A stretch of 64,000 nucleotides of DNA from Candidatus Pseudobacter hemicellulosilyticus (GTDB lineage Bacteria > Bacteroidota > Bacteroidia > Chitinophagales > Chitinophagaceae), in the NCBI GenBank assembly GCA_029202545.1, contig CP119311.1, positions 5,766,001-5,830,000 of the forward strand, read 5' to 3'. Below are positions 50,859-59,886 of the stretch, one piece after another. Position 1 is the first letter of the stretch. Each line of letters begins with the position of its first letter. The position numbers were made by a program, and so were the translations under genes. A model generated the notes under the pieces. That model was given only the letters and a program-made list of their open reading frames with translations. It did not search any database and was not told the DNA's origin.

Positions 50859-51785
50859 ATGCAGGATGCTATTGTAAAAATAAGCGGCCTCTCGCACCGC
50901 TATGCAACGGCCTGGGCTATCCGTGATATCAATATGGAGATCGGACGGCGGGGCATCGTGGGCCTGCTTGGTTCCAATGGCGCAGGAAAATCCACTACCA
51001 TGAATATTCTCTGTGGCGCCCTGAACCAGACAGAAGGAAAAATATTCATCAACGGGATCGATATGCGCGCCTCACCGGAAGAAGCAAAAAAAGAAATAGG
51101 CTTTCTTCCCCAGAACCCGCCGCTGTATATGGATCTCACGGTAGATGAATATCTCTATTACTGCGCAGGGCTGCGCCTTATGCCCAGGGCACAGATGAAA
51201 GCCGCCGTTAAGGAAGCCAAACTCCGCTGCGGCATTGATCATTTCAGCAGCAGGCTGATCCGCAATCTCTCCGGCGGTTACCGTCAGCGGGTGGGCATTG
51301 CCCAGGCCATCGTCCATAAACCTAAGCTGGTAGTGCTGGATGAACCTACAAATGGACTGGATCCTAACCAGATCATAGAAGTGCGGGCGCTGATCAGGGA
51401 GATCGCGGAAGACCGCGCCGTTATCTTTTCTTCCCATATCCTTTCAGAGATACAGCTGCTCTGTGAAGAGATCATTATGATAGAAAGCGGTAAGATCGTA
51501 TTCTCCGACAGCATGGACGCATTCAATAATTATGTGGAGCCGCACAGTATGCTGGTGCGACTGGAGAACCCTCCCCTGGCCGAAGAGCTGCTGCGGATCG
51601 AAGGCGTGAGCAAGGTCGATTTCCTTACGCCGCGCCAGCTGCGGATCTATTTCAACGGAGACCAGGATATCAGCGAAAGGCTGGTGGTGGCCAGCGTACA
51701 GCAGGGCTGGCGGCTGGCAGAGATCAACCTCGACAAGACCGCGCTGGATGAAATATTCAAACAATTGTCCGCTCACGGAAAATAA
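50859..51785 (+). CDS. GldA-like ABC transporter ATPase
   Basis: Start at ATG 50859 (MQDAIVKISGLSHRYATAWA), 308 residues. Walker A GSNGAGKSTT, Q-loop FLPQNPPLYMDLTVDEYLYY, signature LSGGYRQRVG and Walker B KLVVLDEPTNGLDPNQ are intact. The long C-terminal part with a regulatory-like region resembles GldA, the ATPase of the GldAFG exporter. It sits 55 bases before the fused permease. Its exported substrate is unknown; GldAFG homologues occur in both gliding and non-gliding members of the phylum. Confidence 0.88.
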   Translation: MQDAIVKISGLSHRYATAWAIRDINMEIGRRGIVGLLGSNGAGKSTTMNILCGALNQTEGKIFINGIDMRASPEEAKKEIGFLPQNPPLYMDLTVDEYLYYCAGLRLMPRAQMKAAVKEAKLRCGIDHFSSRLIRNLSGGYRQRVGIAQAIVHKPKLVVLDEPTNGLDPNQIIEVRALIREIAEDRAVIFSSHILSEIQLLCEEIIMIESGKIVFSDSMDAFNNYVEPHSMLVRLENPPLAEELLRIEGVSKVDFLTPRQLRIYFNGDQDISERLVVASVQQGWRLAEINLDKTALDEIFKQLSAHGK

Positions 51786-51840
51786 CCGGTACAGAGGGAA
51801 CCGTTTTTCTTCTTACCAACGAACAGTCAAACAAGTATAA

Positions 51841-54228
51841 ATGAAAACAATCTTTCGAGTAGCAGGAACAGAGTTGCGTACCCTGTTCTATTCGCCGATA
51901 GCCTGGTTCCTGATGATCGTGTTCATGATCCAGTGCAGCATTTGTTATGTGGGCGCGCTGGAAGGCGTGGTGAGGCAGCAGGAAATGGGCGGGATCAACC
52001 TGAACAGCCTTGGTTCGCTCACGTACAGGATCTACCTGGGATACAATGGGATCTTCAACGATGTAATGGCCAAGCTCTACCTCTATATCCCGCTGCTGAC
52101 CATGGGCCTTATCAGCCGGGAGACCAGCAGCGGCTCCATCAAATTATTGTACTCATCACCCGTTAAAGTACGGGAGATCGTATTCGGCAAATACCTGGCC
52201 ATGGTGATCTACAGCCTCGTGCTGGTGACCATCGTCGGGCTGTTTGTGGTATCTGGTATCTTCCATATCCAACATCCGGATACCGGTATGCTGCTGTCGG
52301 CCATGCTGGGCTTCTTCCTGCTGCTCTGTGCTTATTCCGCCATCGGGTTATTCATGAGCAGTCTTACCACCTACCAGGTCATCGCAGCCGTTTGCACCTT
52401 CGTCATGATCGGCGCACTCAGCTATATCGGCAGCATGTGGCAGGATATAGCCTTTGTACGGCAGCTCACCTATTTCCTTTCCATCAGTGGCCGTACACAG
52501 AAAATGCTGAGTGGACTGATCACCACCAAGGATGTGCTTTACTTTGTACTGATCGTCTATATTTTCCTGGGCCTTTCCATCTTCAAACTAAGGGCAGGCA
52601 TGGAATCGAAATCCAACCTGGTGAAAGCGGGGCGTTACATCGCTGTCGTTGTATCCGCCCTGGCCATCGGTTACCTGAGCTCCATTCCCGGTCTTATCGG
52701 TTATTATGATGCCACGGCCAACAAATCGATGACCCTTAGCACGCAGGTGCAGCAGATCATTAAAGAAATGAAAGACGAGCCGCTGGAAGTGACCGCCTAC
52801 AATAACCTGCTGGGTACACACTGGTACCTGGGCGCTCCCACCACCTACAATATGAACCTCGACCGCTGGGAAAGATATATGCGCTTCAAACCGGATATCG
52901 ATCTCAAAACGGTATACTATTATGACAGCACGCTGGATGCGCCTTACAAAATGAAGAGCTATAAGGACAAAACGGTCCAGGAGATCGCCAGACAGCATGC
53001 CTCGTCGATGAAGCTGGATTTCAGGCTCTTCAAATCACCGGAAGAGGTCCGGCAGCTCGTTGATCTGCGGCCCGAGTTCAACCGCTTTGTGATGCAGCTG
53101 AAATGGAAAGACAGGAAAACCTTCCTGCGCATATTCGATGACCAGATCGTATGGCCTACTGAAACCGAAGTGGCCGCAGCCTTCAAACGGCTGCAGCAGG
53201 CAAAAATGCCTAAAGTGGCTTTCCTGACCGGCGATCTCGAAAGGGATGTCAACAGGATCGGTGACAAAGAATACCAGGGGCTCACGAAGCTGCATTCTTT
53301 CCGCAATTCACTCATCAACCAGGGATTTGATGTGGATTCCGTTTCGCTGGAAACCCAGGATATCCCATCGGATATTTCCACCCTGGTAGTAGCAGATCCG
53401 AAGATCGCGTTGAGTGCCGTGACCATGGAAAAGCTCAACCGGTACATTGCTGCCGGTGGCAATATGCTGATTGCCGGAGAGCCCGGCCGCCAGGCCATTC
53501 TCAATCCGCTGCTGTCGCAGCTGGGTGTTCAGCTGAACAGCGGGATGATTGTACAGGCGAGCAAAGAATTTTCCCCCGATCTGGCTGCGTTGACCATCAC
53601 GTCAGCAGCTGGCAGCTTCTCCAGGACGTTGAAAAGAAGGGCGGAGGACAGTGCGAAAGTCTCTATGCCGGGCGCTGCCGGGCTGTCCTATATTTCGGGC
53701 GGTCAGTTCCAGGTAGAGCCGCTGCTGGTAACAGACAGCAACAGCAGCTGGAACAGGCTGCAAAAACTGGATCTTGAGCTGGCGATCACTGCCAGTGCAG
53801 GTCAGGCTGCAAAGCCTGCCGGGGAGGCCGGTTCCCCATCACAGAAAGCCATACAGGCAGGCACCGTCACTTTTTCGCCGGCCGACGGAGATACCAAAGG
53901 CAGCGTTCCGACAGTACTCGGATTAACCCGGCAGGTGAACGGAAAAGAGCAGCGGATCATAGTGGCTGGTGACGCCGATTTCATGAGCAATGCCGAGATC
54001 CAGCGCAGGAATATGCCAACGGCCAATTTTGTGTTCAATACCGCCCTGTTCAGTTGGCTCTCCTACGGTGAGTTCCCGATAGAGACCTATCGTCCGCCTT
54101 CGAGGGATAACCGGGTCAATGTGACCGGCGCCCAGGTGGATTGGCTCAGGATCATGTACAGCTGGGCGCTGCCCGGCATCCTGCTGGTTTGTAGCGCTAT
54201 CCTGCTCATCAGGCGTAAGCGGAAATAA
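51841..54228 (+). CDS. Fused GldF-GldG type ABC permease/auxiliary protein
   Basis: 795 residues in one frame. The N-terminal about 240 residues form an ABC2-type membrane domain with six hydrophobic segments (for example WFLMIVFMIQCSICYVGALE, LLLCAYSAIGLFMSSLTTYQ), equivalent to GldF. Then comes a GldG-like region (ABC_transp_aux) starting near GRYIAVVVSALAIGYLSSI and including VAFLTGDLERDVNR, a Rossmann-like part with IDTSGL-type strands and a C-terminal transmembrane helix (PGILLVCSAILLIRRKRK). In Flavobacterium, gldF and gldG are separate genes, so this is a fusion. Confidence 0.85.
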   Translation: MKTIFRVAGTELRTLFYSPIAWFLMIVFMIQCSICYVGALEGVVRQQEMGGINLNSLGSLTYRIYLGYNGIFNDVMAKLYLYIPLLTMGLISRETSSGSIKLLYSSPVKVREIVFGKYLAMVIYSLVLVTIVGLFVVSGIFHIQHPDTGMLLSAMLGFFLLLCAYSAIGLFMSSLTTYQVIAAVCTFVMIGALSYIGSMWQDIAFVRQLTYFLSISGRTQKMLSGLITTKDVLYFVLIVYIFLGLSIFKLRAGMESKSNLVKAGRYIAVVVSALAIGYLSSIPGLIGYYDATANKSMTLSTQVQQIIKEMKDEPLEVTAYNNLLGTHWYLGAPTTYNMNLDRWERYMRFKPDIDLKTVYYYDSTLDAPYKMKSYKDKTVQEIARQHASSMKLDFRLFKSPEEVRQLVDLRPEFNRFVMQLKWKDRKTFLRIFDDQIVWPTETEVAAAFKRLQQAKMPKVAFLTGDLERDVNRIGDKEYQGLTKLHSFRNSLINQGFDVDSVSLETQDIPSDISTLVVADPKIALSAVTMEKLNRYIAAGGNMLIAGEPGRQAILNPLLSQLGVQLNSGMIVQASKEFSPDLAALTITSAAGSFSRTLKRRAEDSAKVSMPGAAGLSYISGGQFQVEPLLVTDSNSSWNRLQKLDLELAITASAGQAAKPAGEAGSPSQKAIQAGTVTFSPADGDTKGSVPTVLGLTRQVNGKEQRIIVAGDADFMSNAEIQRRNMPTANFVFNTALFSWLSYGEFPIETYRPPSRDNRVNVTGAQVDWLRIMYSWALPGILLVCSAILLIRRKRK

Positions 54229-54265
54229 GCGCAACCAGACAGGCCTCAACAATAGCGCTCAATAA

Positions 54266-54303
54266 AAAGGAAGCGACCCCGATAGGATCGCTTCCTTTAT
54301 TCT
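54266..54303. terminator. Bidirectional terminator after the GldFG gene
   Basis: AAAGGAAGCGA (54266-54276) pairs with TCGCTTCCTTT (54288-54298); T/A-rich sequences lie on both sides, serving the rightward exporter operon and the leftward DUF4197 gene. Confidence 0.8.
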
Positions 54304-54412
54304 TTTGCAGGACTACTCCATCTTTTCAGCAGTACATCCGCTGCATAGGAGCCTGAATATTTTTTTCACAAAACAAGTGGCTTCCCATACCTGCCTGGCA
54401 CCTGTCAGCCGC

Positions 54413-55138
54413 TTAACCGGCTACCTTACTGCCAAATACTTTCTTCAGGATCTCCGTAGTCCGGGCAACAGGATCTTTACGGATCTTCTGTTCTTCCAGA
54501 CCTACCTGGTAAAAGATCCCTTCCAGGGCCTTACCGGTAACGTATGCGGTGAGGTCAGTCTCCACTTTATTGGTAGAAAACTTATTGTAGGTGCTGAATA
54601 CATCCGACCAGTACTTGGTAGCATTCACCTTGCTCAGGGATTGCTGGATCACGGGACGGAAAGCATCTGTGAGCGCGGTGCTGGTCTTACCCTTCAGGTA
54701 ACTGGTAGCGGCAAAATCGCCTCCCTTCAGGATACCCAGGGCGTCCTGGATGGTCATCCCCTTGATGGCATTCACAAAAATGGGGGCGGCTGAGCTGGCG
54801 GCATCTTCCGCTGCACGGTTCAGGGATAAGAGGGCTTTGTCCACCAGGCTGCCCATGCCCAGATCACGAAGGGTACTTTCCACCTTCTGGGCCTCCTGCG
54901 GCAGCAGGATCTTGATGGCCGCATTGCGGAAGAAACCATCTACGGTGGATAACTGGGTAGCGGATTGCCGGGCGCCTACCGACAGGGCTTCCTTCAGACC
55001 GGCCACTATATCGGCATTGGTCAGCCCGGAACCGGCTGTGCCGCTTTGTTCACCAATAGTCTTGAGGATCTGCTGGGTAGACTCACAGCTGCTGAACAGC
55101 ATGGTGCCGGCCAACAGGACATAAACGATCTTTTTCAT
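54413..55138 (-). CDS. DUF4197 lipoprotein
   Basis: 241 residues. Signal peptide with lipobox LFSSC. The mature part (DIVAGLKEALSVGARQSATQ, AIKILLPQEAQKVESTLRDL, NAIKGMTIQDALGILKGGDF, ATSYLKGKTSTALTDAFRPV, TDLTAYVTGKALEGIFYQVG) matches DUF4197, a conserved helical periplasmic or outer-membrane family of unknown function. It is a single-gene unit. Confidence 0.88.
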   Translation of the reverse strand: MKKIVYVLLAGTMLFSSCESTQQILKTIGEQSGTAGSGLTNADIVAGLKEALSVGARQSATQLSTVDGFFRNAAIKILLPQEAQKVESTLRDLGMGSLVDKALLSLNRAAEDAASSAAPIFVNAIKGMTIQDALGILKGGDFAATSYLKGKTSTALTDAFRPVIQQSLSKVNATKYWSDVFSTYNKFSTNKVETDLTAYVTGKALEGIFYQVGLEEQKIRKDPVARTTEILKKVFGSKVAG

Positions 55139-55242
55139 CGGGTTGTAGCTTTTAAGTTGTTGATCAATAGTTGCTCAGGAAATAGTTCCGGTCCTTGCCC
55201 AAACGATTTTTTCCGCTGCATATTATCAAATAACTTTAGGTC

Positions 55243-56373
55243 ATGCAAATATCGGTCTGGGAAAAAGAAAGTTTTTTTGCGCCGAAGGATATCCTTATCG
55301 TCGGTAGCGGACTGGTAGGCCTGTGGTCTGCCTGGTACCTCAAAAAGAAAGCCCCCCTCCTGTCCATCACCATCCTGGACCGCGGCCTGATCCCCACCGG
55401 GGCCAGTACCCGCAATGCCGGCTTCGCCTGTTTTGGCAGCGCCACCGAACTGATTGCCGATACCAAAACCATGGGCGACACCAAAATGCTGGAGCTGGTG
55501 GAACTGCGCTTCCGTGGGCTGGAACGCATCCGCAAAGAACTGGGCGAAAAAGCCACCGGCTTTGAATGGTGCGGCGGCTATGAACTCATTACCGAACAGA
55601 ACGATCCCGGTAAGACCGCCCTGGAAGACCAGCTCGGCTGGCTCAACAAACAACTCCGCCCCATTACCCGTAAAGACCGGACTTTCCGCCTTCATCCCAA
55701 CCGGCTGAAAAAATTCAGCTTTGGCCATACCGCCCATCTCATTGGCAACAAGCTGGAAGGCGCCCTGCATTCAGGCCAGCTCTGCCAGGCCCTGCTGCAA
55801 AAAGTACAGGGTCTCGGCGTTACCGTGCTGAATGGGATTGAAGTGACCGGCTATGAAAAAACTGGCCAGTATTTCAGCGTTCATAATAGCCAGCAGCTAC
55901 CCCTGAAAGCCAGCCAGCTGCTGTTCTGTACCAATGCCTTCTCCTCCCAGCTCCTGCCGGGCGTAGACATTGTGCCCGCACGCGGCCAGATGCTGCTTAC
56001 CTCTCCCATTGCCAACCTGCCCTTCAAAGGCACTTTCCACTATGATGAAGGGTTCTATTATTTCCGCCACCTCGGCAACCGCGTATTACTGGGCGGCGCC
56101 CGCAATAAAGCCTTTGAAGCAGAGACCACTACAGAAATGACCACCACGGAACTGATCCAGCAGGAACTGGAACATTTCCTGGCCACTTACTTACTGCCGG
56201 GGAAAGCATATACCATCACGGATCGCTGGAGTGGTATCATGGGGATGGGCAGTGAGAAAATGCCCATCATCAAAGAAATTACACCTGGTGTGTTCTGCGC
56301 TGTCCGCATGAGCGGAATGGGTGTGGCCCTGGCCCCCGTGGCAGGGGAATATATGGCCCGACAAATGGCTTAG
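55243..56373 (+). CDS. FAD-dependent oxidoreductase (DAO family)
   Basis: 376 residues. The N-terminal Rossmann motif IVGSGLVGLWSAWYLKKKAP binds FAD; then GLIPTGASTRNAGFACFGSA, and the C-terminal ITDRWSGIMGMGSEKMPIIK and GVFCAVRMSGMGVALAPVAG match D-amino acid oxidase/glycine oxidase-type enzymes. Cytoplasmic, with no signal peptide. The acceptor substrate is not predictable. The stop codon overlaps that of the convergent protease gene by four bases. Confidence 0.88.
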   Translation: MQISVWEKESFFAPKDILIVGSGLVGLWSAWYLKKKAPLLSITILDRGLIPTGASTRNAGFACFGSATELIADTKTMGDTKMLELVELRFRGLERIRKELGEKATGFEWCGGYELITEQNDPGKTALEDQLGWLNKQLRPITRKDRTFRLHPNRLKKFSFGHTAHLIGNKLEGALHSGQLCQALLQKVQGLGVTVLNGIEVTGYEKTGQYFSVHNSQQLPLKASQLLFCTNAFSSQLLPGVDIVPARGQMLLTSPIANLPFKGTFHYDEGFYYFRHLGNRVLLGGARNKAFEAETTTEMTTTELIQQELEHFLATYLLPGKAYTITDRWSGIMGMGSEKMPIIKEITPGVFCAVRMSGMGVALAPVAGEYMARQMA

Positions 56374-57683
56374 CGGGCCTTGATGAATTTCTGCGGTTTA
56401 CTGCCTTCTACTTTTACAAAATAGAGCCCTTCCTGCCATTGCCGTACAGGCACCTGCAACGTGGACTTACCAATACGGGCCTGGTATACCAGCTGGCCGG
56501 TATGGTTGACCACCGTCAGGCGTTTGCCCACCATCGGCAGGTTGCCGGTTATGGTCAGCAGGTCTGGCGTGGGATTGGGATACAGCCGGATCAATAAAGC
56601 CGTGCCTTCGGTTTCCTCCTGCTCTTCCGGAAGGGCCGGCAAAGGATTATCCGTAAGTGCATTGGATGCAAGCAGCACCTGCCTTTGACCGCCATTGACA
56701 AACAGTGCACGCATACGGGCCACCTGTCCTTTGGTGAAGAGATTGGTACAGGCGTCATCCGTAAAATCCATATAATTCATGTACATATCACCGGTAGTGC
56801 CGTTATCGCAGGTGCTGATGATCCCTTTGGGGCAGCCCCTGCTGCTGCTGCGTTGCGGCGGGGTATCGTCCACGCCGTCATCGCCACAGTACATATCGCC
56901 CCAGATATGCTGCAGGCCCAGCCAGTGGCCCACTTCATGCGTGGTGGTCCGACCTTTGTTATAGGGCGCCTTTGCGGTGCCCATGGAACCAAAAGCGCCG
57001 GTATGGATCACAACGCCGTCTTTTTCGGGTGCGCCGCCTACCGGGCTGGCATACCCTAATAAACCACCAGCCATATTACCCACCCAGATATTCAGGTACT
57101 GGCTGGCATTCCAGCCATCCTGTCCACCATGGGCGGAGGACTTGATCCTGTCGTCTATACTGAAGAACTGGATACTTGTTCTTTTGCGCAGGATGCCGCT
57201 GGTTGCCCTGCCCTGCGGATCGGCCCTGGCCAGCACAAATTCAATATGCGCATCTGCCGCCCGCGCACTGAAAGCTGCAGGAATGAACTGCGTATCGGCA
57301 TTCTGTTTCCGGAAATCACGGTTCAGGGCCGCTATCTGGCTGATCACCTGCTCGTCCGTCACCGGAGCATCGCCTTCTTTGTAGAGGATATGTATTACAA
57401 CGGGTATCCTGTAAACAATGGGGCTGGCTGCATCGGGCGTATTGTCCTGTACAGTAACAGTGGGAACAGGCAGCTGCATCCGGTGCAACAGACCGGGATC
57501 CTGCTGTAATTCGTTGGAAAGATAAGTATGGGCCGCACAGCTGCGCTGCGCCAGCAATTGGGCGGAGAACGGATACAGTAATCCCAGAATGAGTATATAT
57601 CGTTTCACCCGGACACTGCAGTTCTTTACCTGCTGCCGGATGGAACTCCGTATGTACTTTCTCGGTGTGAGAAAAATCTTCAT
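56370..57683 (-). CDS. Secreted M43 (pappalysin-like) zinc metalloprotease with T9SS sorting domain
   Basis: 437 residues from ATG 57683; a GTG at 57608 would place the signal peptide (KRYILILGLLYPFSAQLLAQ) at the very N-terminus and is a strong alternative. Catalytic domain: HExxHxxGxxH as HEVGHWLGLQHIWGD, TSGILRKRTSIQFFSIDDR and a Met-turn region MYMNYMDFTDD, which matches M43B. The C-terminal about 80 residues (LIRLYPNPTPDLLTITGNLP ... GLYFVKVEGSKPQKFIKA) form a type A T9SS sorting domain, so it is exported through the type IX system and attached to the cell surface or released. Confidence 0.92.
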   Translation of the reverse strand: MKIFLTPRKYIRSSIRQQVKNCSVRVKRYILILGLLYPFSAQLLAQRSCAAHTYLSNELQQDPGLLHRMQLPVPTVTVQDNTPDAASPIVYRIPVVIHILYKEGDAPVTDEQVISQIAALNRDFRKQNADTQFIPAAFSARAADAHIEFVLARADPQGRATSGILRKRTSIQFFSIDDRIKSSAHGGQDGWNASQYLNIWVGNMAGGLLGYASPVGGAPEKDGVVIHTGAFGSMGTAKAPYNKGRTTTHEVGHWLGLQHIWGDMYCGDDGVDDTPPQRSSSRGCPKGIISTCDNGTTGDMYMNYMDFTDDACTNLFTKGQVARMRALFVNGGQRQVLLASNALTDNPLPALPEEQEETEGTALLIRLYPNPTPDLLTITGNLPMVGKRLTVVNHTGQLVYQARIGKSTLQVPVRQWQEGLYFVKVEGSKPQKFIKAR

Positions 57684-58069
57684 AGCAACCAATTTTTCTT
57701 TTGTGGCGGCACATAGGCATTGGAGCCAGCATTATTGGACTTGCTTGCAGAGGTTATTAAATGATACCGGGATCAAACGGCTTGGCACACAGGGATCGTC
57801 ATCAATGATGACGGCGGCATTGGACAGGACATTGGATCAGTAAAAGGTACAAGGGAATAGCAAAGGACTTATTGAGGGAGCCACCCCGGAAGGGATCCTG
57901 TAAGGGTTGTAATGAGTGGTATTCGGTCGATAAGCTGGTGTAAAACAAATCATTTTTTTTGAATATTCAAAGCCCTGACCGGGAAGGAGTACGGGAATCC
58001 TCAATTTTGACTTTTTATTTCCCCATAATGGACTGCCAAATTGTAATTTTGAAGCTCGACCAATTAACC
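57684..58069. other. Divergent spacer upstream of the protease and glutaminyl cyclase genes
   Basis: No supported gene or RNA. TAATTTTG at 58044-58051 is an exact TAnnTTTG -7 element 19 bases before the glutaminyl cyclase start; the -33 partner is only TTTC. The remainder shows no repeat or hairpin I can support. Confidence 0.45.
58044..58051 (+). promoter_or_regulatory. -7 element TAATTTTG upstream of glutaminyl cyclase
   Basis: Exact match to the Bacteroidota TAnnTTTG element, 19 bases before the start codon. No good -33 TTTG is at the usual distance, so the promoter is tentative. Confidence 0.4.
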
Positions 58070-58885
58070 ATGAAACAGGTAAACACCATTATATTGCTTG
58101 CCGCCCTTAGCCTTGTCCTGGGCTGCAACGACAGCAATTCCGAAGACAGGGACAAGAACCTGACAGAACCGGCCGCGCCATTGATCACCTGGACCGTTGT
58201 GAACAAATTTCCCCATGATACCGGCTCCTTCACCCAGGGCCTGGTGATCTACAACGGCCAGCTGTATGAAAGCACCGGCAGCCCTGATGGCAGCCCCAGC
58301 AACAATGGCTCCTGGATTGGCCCGGTAGACCTGGCCACCGGTAAAAAGACCGTCAAGGATTCCCTGGACAAAAAATATTTCGGGGAAGGCATGACCATCC
58401 TGCACGACAAAGCCTACTATATCACCTGGCAGTCCAAAAAGGGCTTTGTGTACCAGCTGCCGGCCTGGAAAAAGATCAAAGAGTTCAGCTATACTACTGA
58501 AGGCTGGGGCCTTACCAATGACGGCGCCAACCTGATCATGAGCGATGGCAGCAACAAACTCTATTATTTCAGCCCGGACTCCCTCAGATTACTGTCTATT
58601 ACTTCCGTGTTTGACCACAATGGTCCCGTTCCCAATATCAACGAGCTGGAATTCATCCATGGCGCTATCTATGCCAATATATGGGGCATGAACCATATCC
58701 TCCGGATAGACCCGGAAAGCGGTAAGGTGACCGGCCGCATGGACCTCGGCGATCTTGCCCGGGAAGCCCAGAATGCAGGCGTAGGCGCCGATGTACTCAA
58801 CGGCATCGCCTTTGACAGCAGCGCCAATAAGCTTTATGTGACCGGTAAAAAATGGCCGATCCTCTACGAGATCAAAATGCAGTAA
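58070..58885 (+). CDS. Glutaminyl-peptide cyclotransferase (lipoprotein)
   Basis: Start at ATG 58070 (MKQVNTIILLAALSLVLGCN), 271 residues, with lipobox LVLGC. The five-bladed beta-propeller family (PF05096) is recognised from NKFPHDTGSFTQGLVIYNGQ, YESTGSPDGSPSNNG, GEGMTILHDKAYYITWQSKK, WGLTNDGANLIMSDGS, INELEFIHGAIYANIWG and VLNGIAFDSSANKLYVTGKK. Forms N-terminal pyroglutamate on exported proteins. In Bacteroidota such cyclases act on many periplasmic proteins whose signal cleavage leaves Gln first. Confidence 0.92.
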   Translation: MKQVNTIILLAALSLVLGCNDSNSEDRDKNLTEPAAPLITWTVVNKFPHDTGSFTQGLVIYNGQLYESTGSPDGSPSNNGSWIGPVDLATGKKTVKDSLDKKYFGEGMTILHDKAYYITWQSKKGFVYQLPAWKKIKEFSYTTEGWGLTNDGANLIMSDGSNKLYYFSPDSLRLLSITSVFDHNGPVPNINELEFIHGAIYANIWGMNHILRIDPESGKVTGRMDLGDLAREAQNAGVGADVLNGIAFDSSANKLYVTGKKWPILYEIKMQ

Positions 58886-58893
58886 TTTTTTTG

Positions 58894-58906
58894 GGACGAA
58901 CCAAAT
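58894..58906. repeat. Solitary GGACGAACCAAAT motif copy
   Basis: The same 12-base motif as in the trpE-trpG spacer occurs nine bases after the glutaminyl cyclase stop, preceded by a T-run as at 5291-5297. It is intergenic, like the other copies. Confidence 0.7.
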
Positions 58907-58963
58907 GCCCGTTGACAATAGTCAATGCCCTGCAATGTCAGGCGGGGATAGTTGTCAAGACCG

Positions 58964-59866
58964 TTAGCAACTGACCACATAGATCAGGGAACTGCAGCGT
59001 TCTTTATCCGTCATGGCCTGGTTGTTGGAAACCAGCCCCTGCCAGGCCCCTTTCAGCAGGCTTGAATTGCCCGTTTTGTATTTTTCACTCATCATGCTCA
59101 CATAGAAACTATCAAACCACATAGGGCGGATCCCCTTCAGCTGGAGGCCATGCCCCTGCAATAAACGGCGCATGGACAGGGGGGAGAAATGATACAGGTG
59201 CCGCGGTACATCATAGGCCGCCCAGAAAGCGCCATAGTGCGTGGCATCACCCGAAGTATAGTTGGGCACCGCTATCAGCAGGGTGCCGCCGGGCTTCAGC
59301 AACAGTTTCAGCTGGCGCAGGTATTCATGCAGGCTATGTACATGTTCCAGCACATGCCAGAGCGTGATCACATCAAAATGCCCTTCCGGTAAACGGAAAA
59401 GCTCACTGGTCTCATGCAGGTTAAGCCCATACTGCTCCCGGGCCCGCTGCCGGGTGTCCGGATCAGGCTCCAGACCTATCACCTGCCAGCCGCTCCGCTG
59501 CATAAAAGCAGCAAAAGCGCCCGCACCGGCGCCCACATCCAGGAGCTGGCCTGTATTGCGACCGGAAACCTGTTTTATTAATTTTCGTTTGTTCTTCAGC
59601 GTGATACTTCGGACTGTATGGTACAGCCTGTTCACCAGTCCCTTATTGGTATTGGTATGCGATATATAGTCTTCCGCCTGGTAATAGCGGCCAATAGCCC
59701 CTTCATCAGGAACGGCCTGCGTAAAACGCAGGGTACATTGATCGCATTCCCAGATCTCAAAATTCTCCTGGGATACCGTATAGTCTTTGACGGTCAATAC
59801 GGGCTGGATGGAATTGCTCTGACAGGCAGGGCAGACGGTGTACTGAACAATAGAAGGATGGCTCAT
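58964..59866 (-). CDS. Class I SAM methyltransferase with N-terminal zinc ribbon
   Basis: 300 residues. The N-terminal CPACQSN and WECDQCTLRFTQ form a CxxC/CxxC zinc ribbon. The Rossmann domain has motif I LLDVGAGAGAF, IGLEPD, and FDVITLWHVLEHVHSLHEYL, LLKPGGTLLIAVPNYTSG. The type is common in lipid or polysaccharide biosynthesis clusters. The acceptor is not predictable. It is followed 20 bases upstream in transcription order by the HU-CCDC81 gene, so they likely form a small operon. Confidence 0.85.
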   Translation of the reverse strand: MSHPSIVQYTVCPACQSNSIQPVLTVKDYTVSQENFEIWECDQCTLRFTQAVPDEGAIGRYYQAEDYISHTNTNKGLVNRLYHTVRSITLKNKRKLIKQVSGRNTGQLLDVGAGAGAFAAFMQRSGWQVIGLEPDPDTRQRAREQYGLNLHETSELFRLPEGHFDVITLWHVLEHVHSLHEYLRQLKLLLKPGGTLLIAVPNYTSGDATHYGAFWAAYDVPRHLYHFSPLSMRRLLQGHGLQLKGIRPMWFDSFYVSMMSEKYKTGNSSLLKGAWQGLVSNNQAMTDKERCSSLIYVVSC

Positions 59867-59886
59867 AAAAGGCTTTGGAAAATAGA

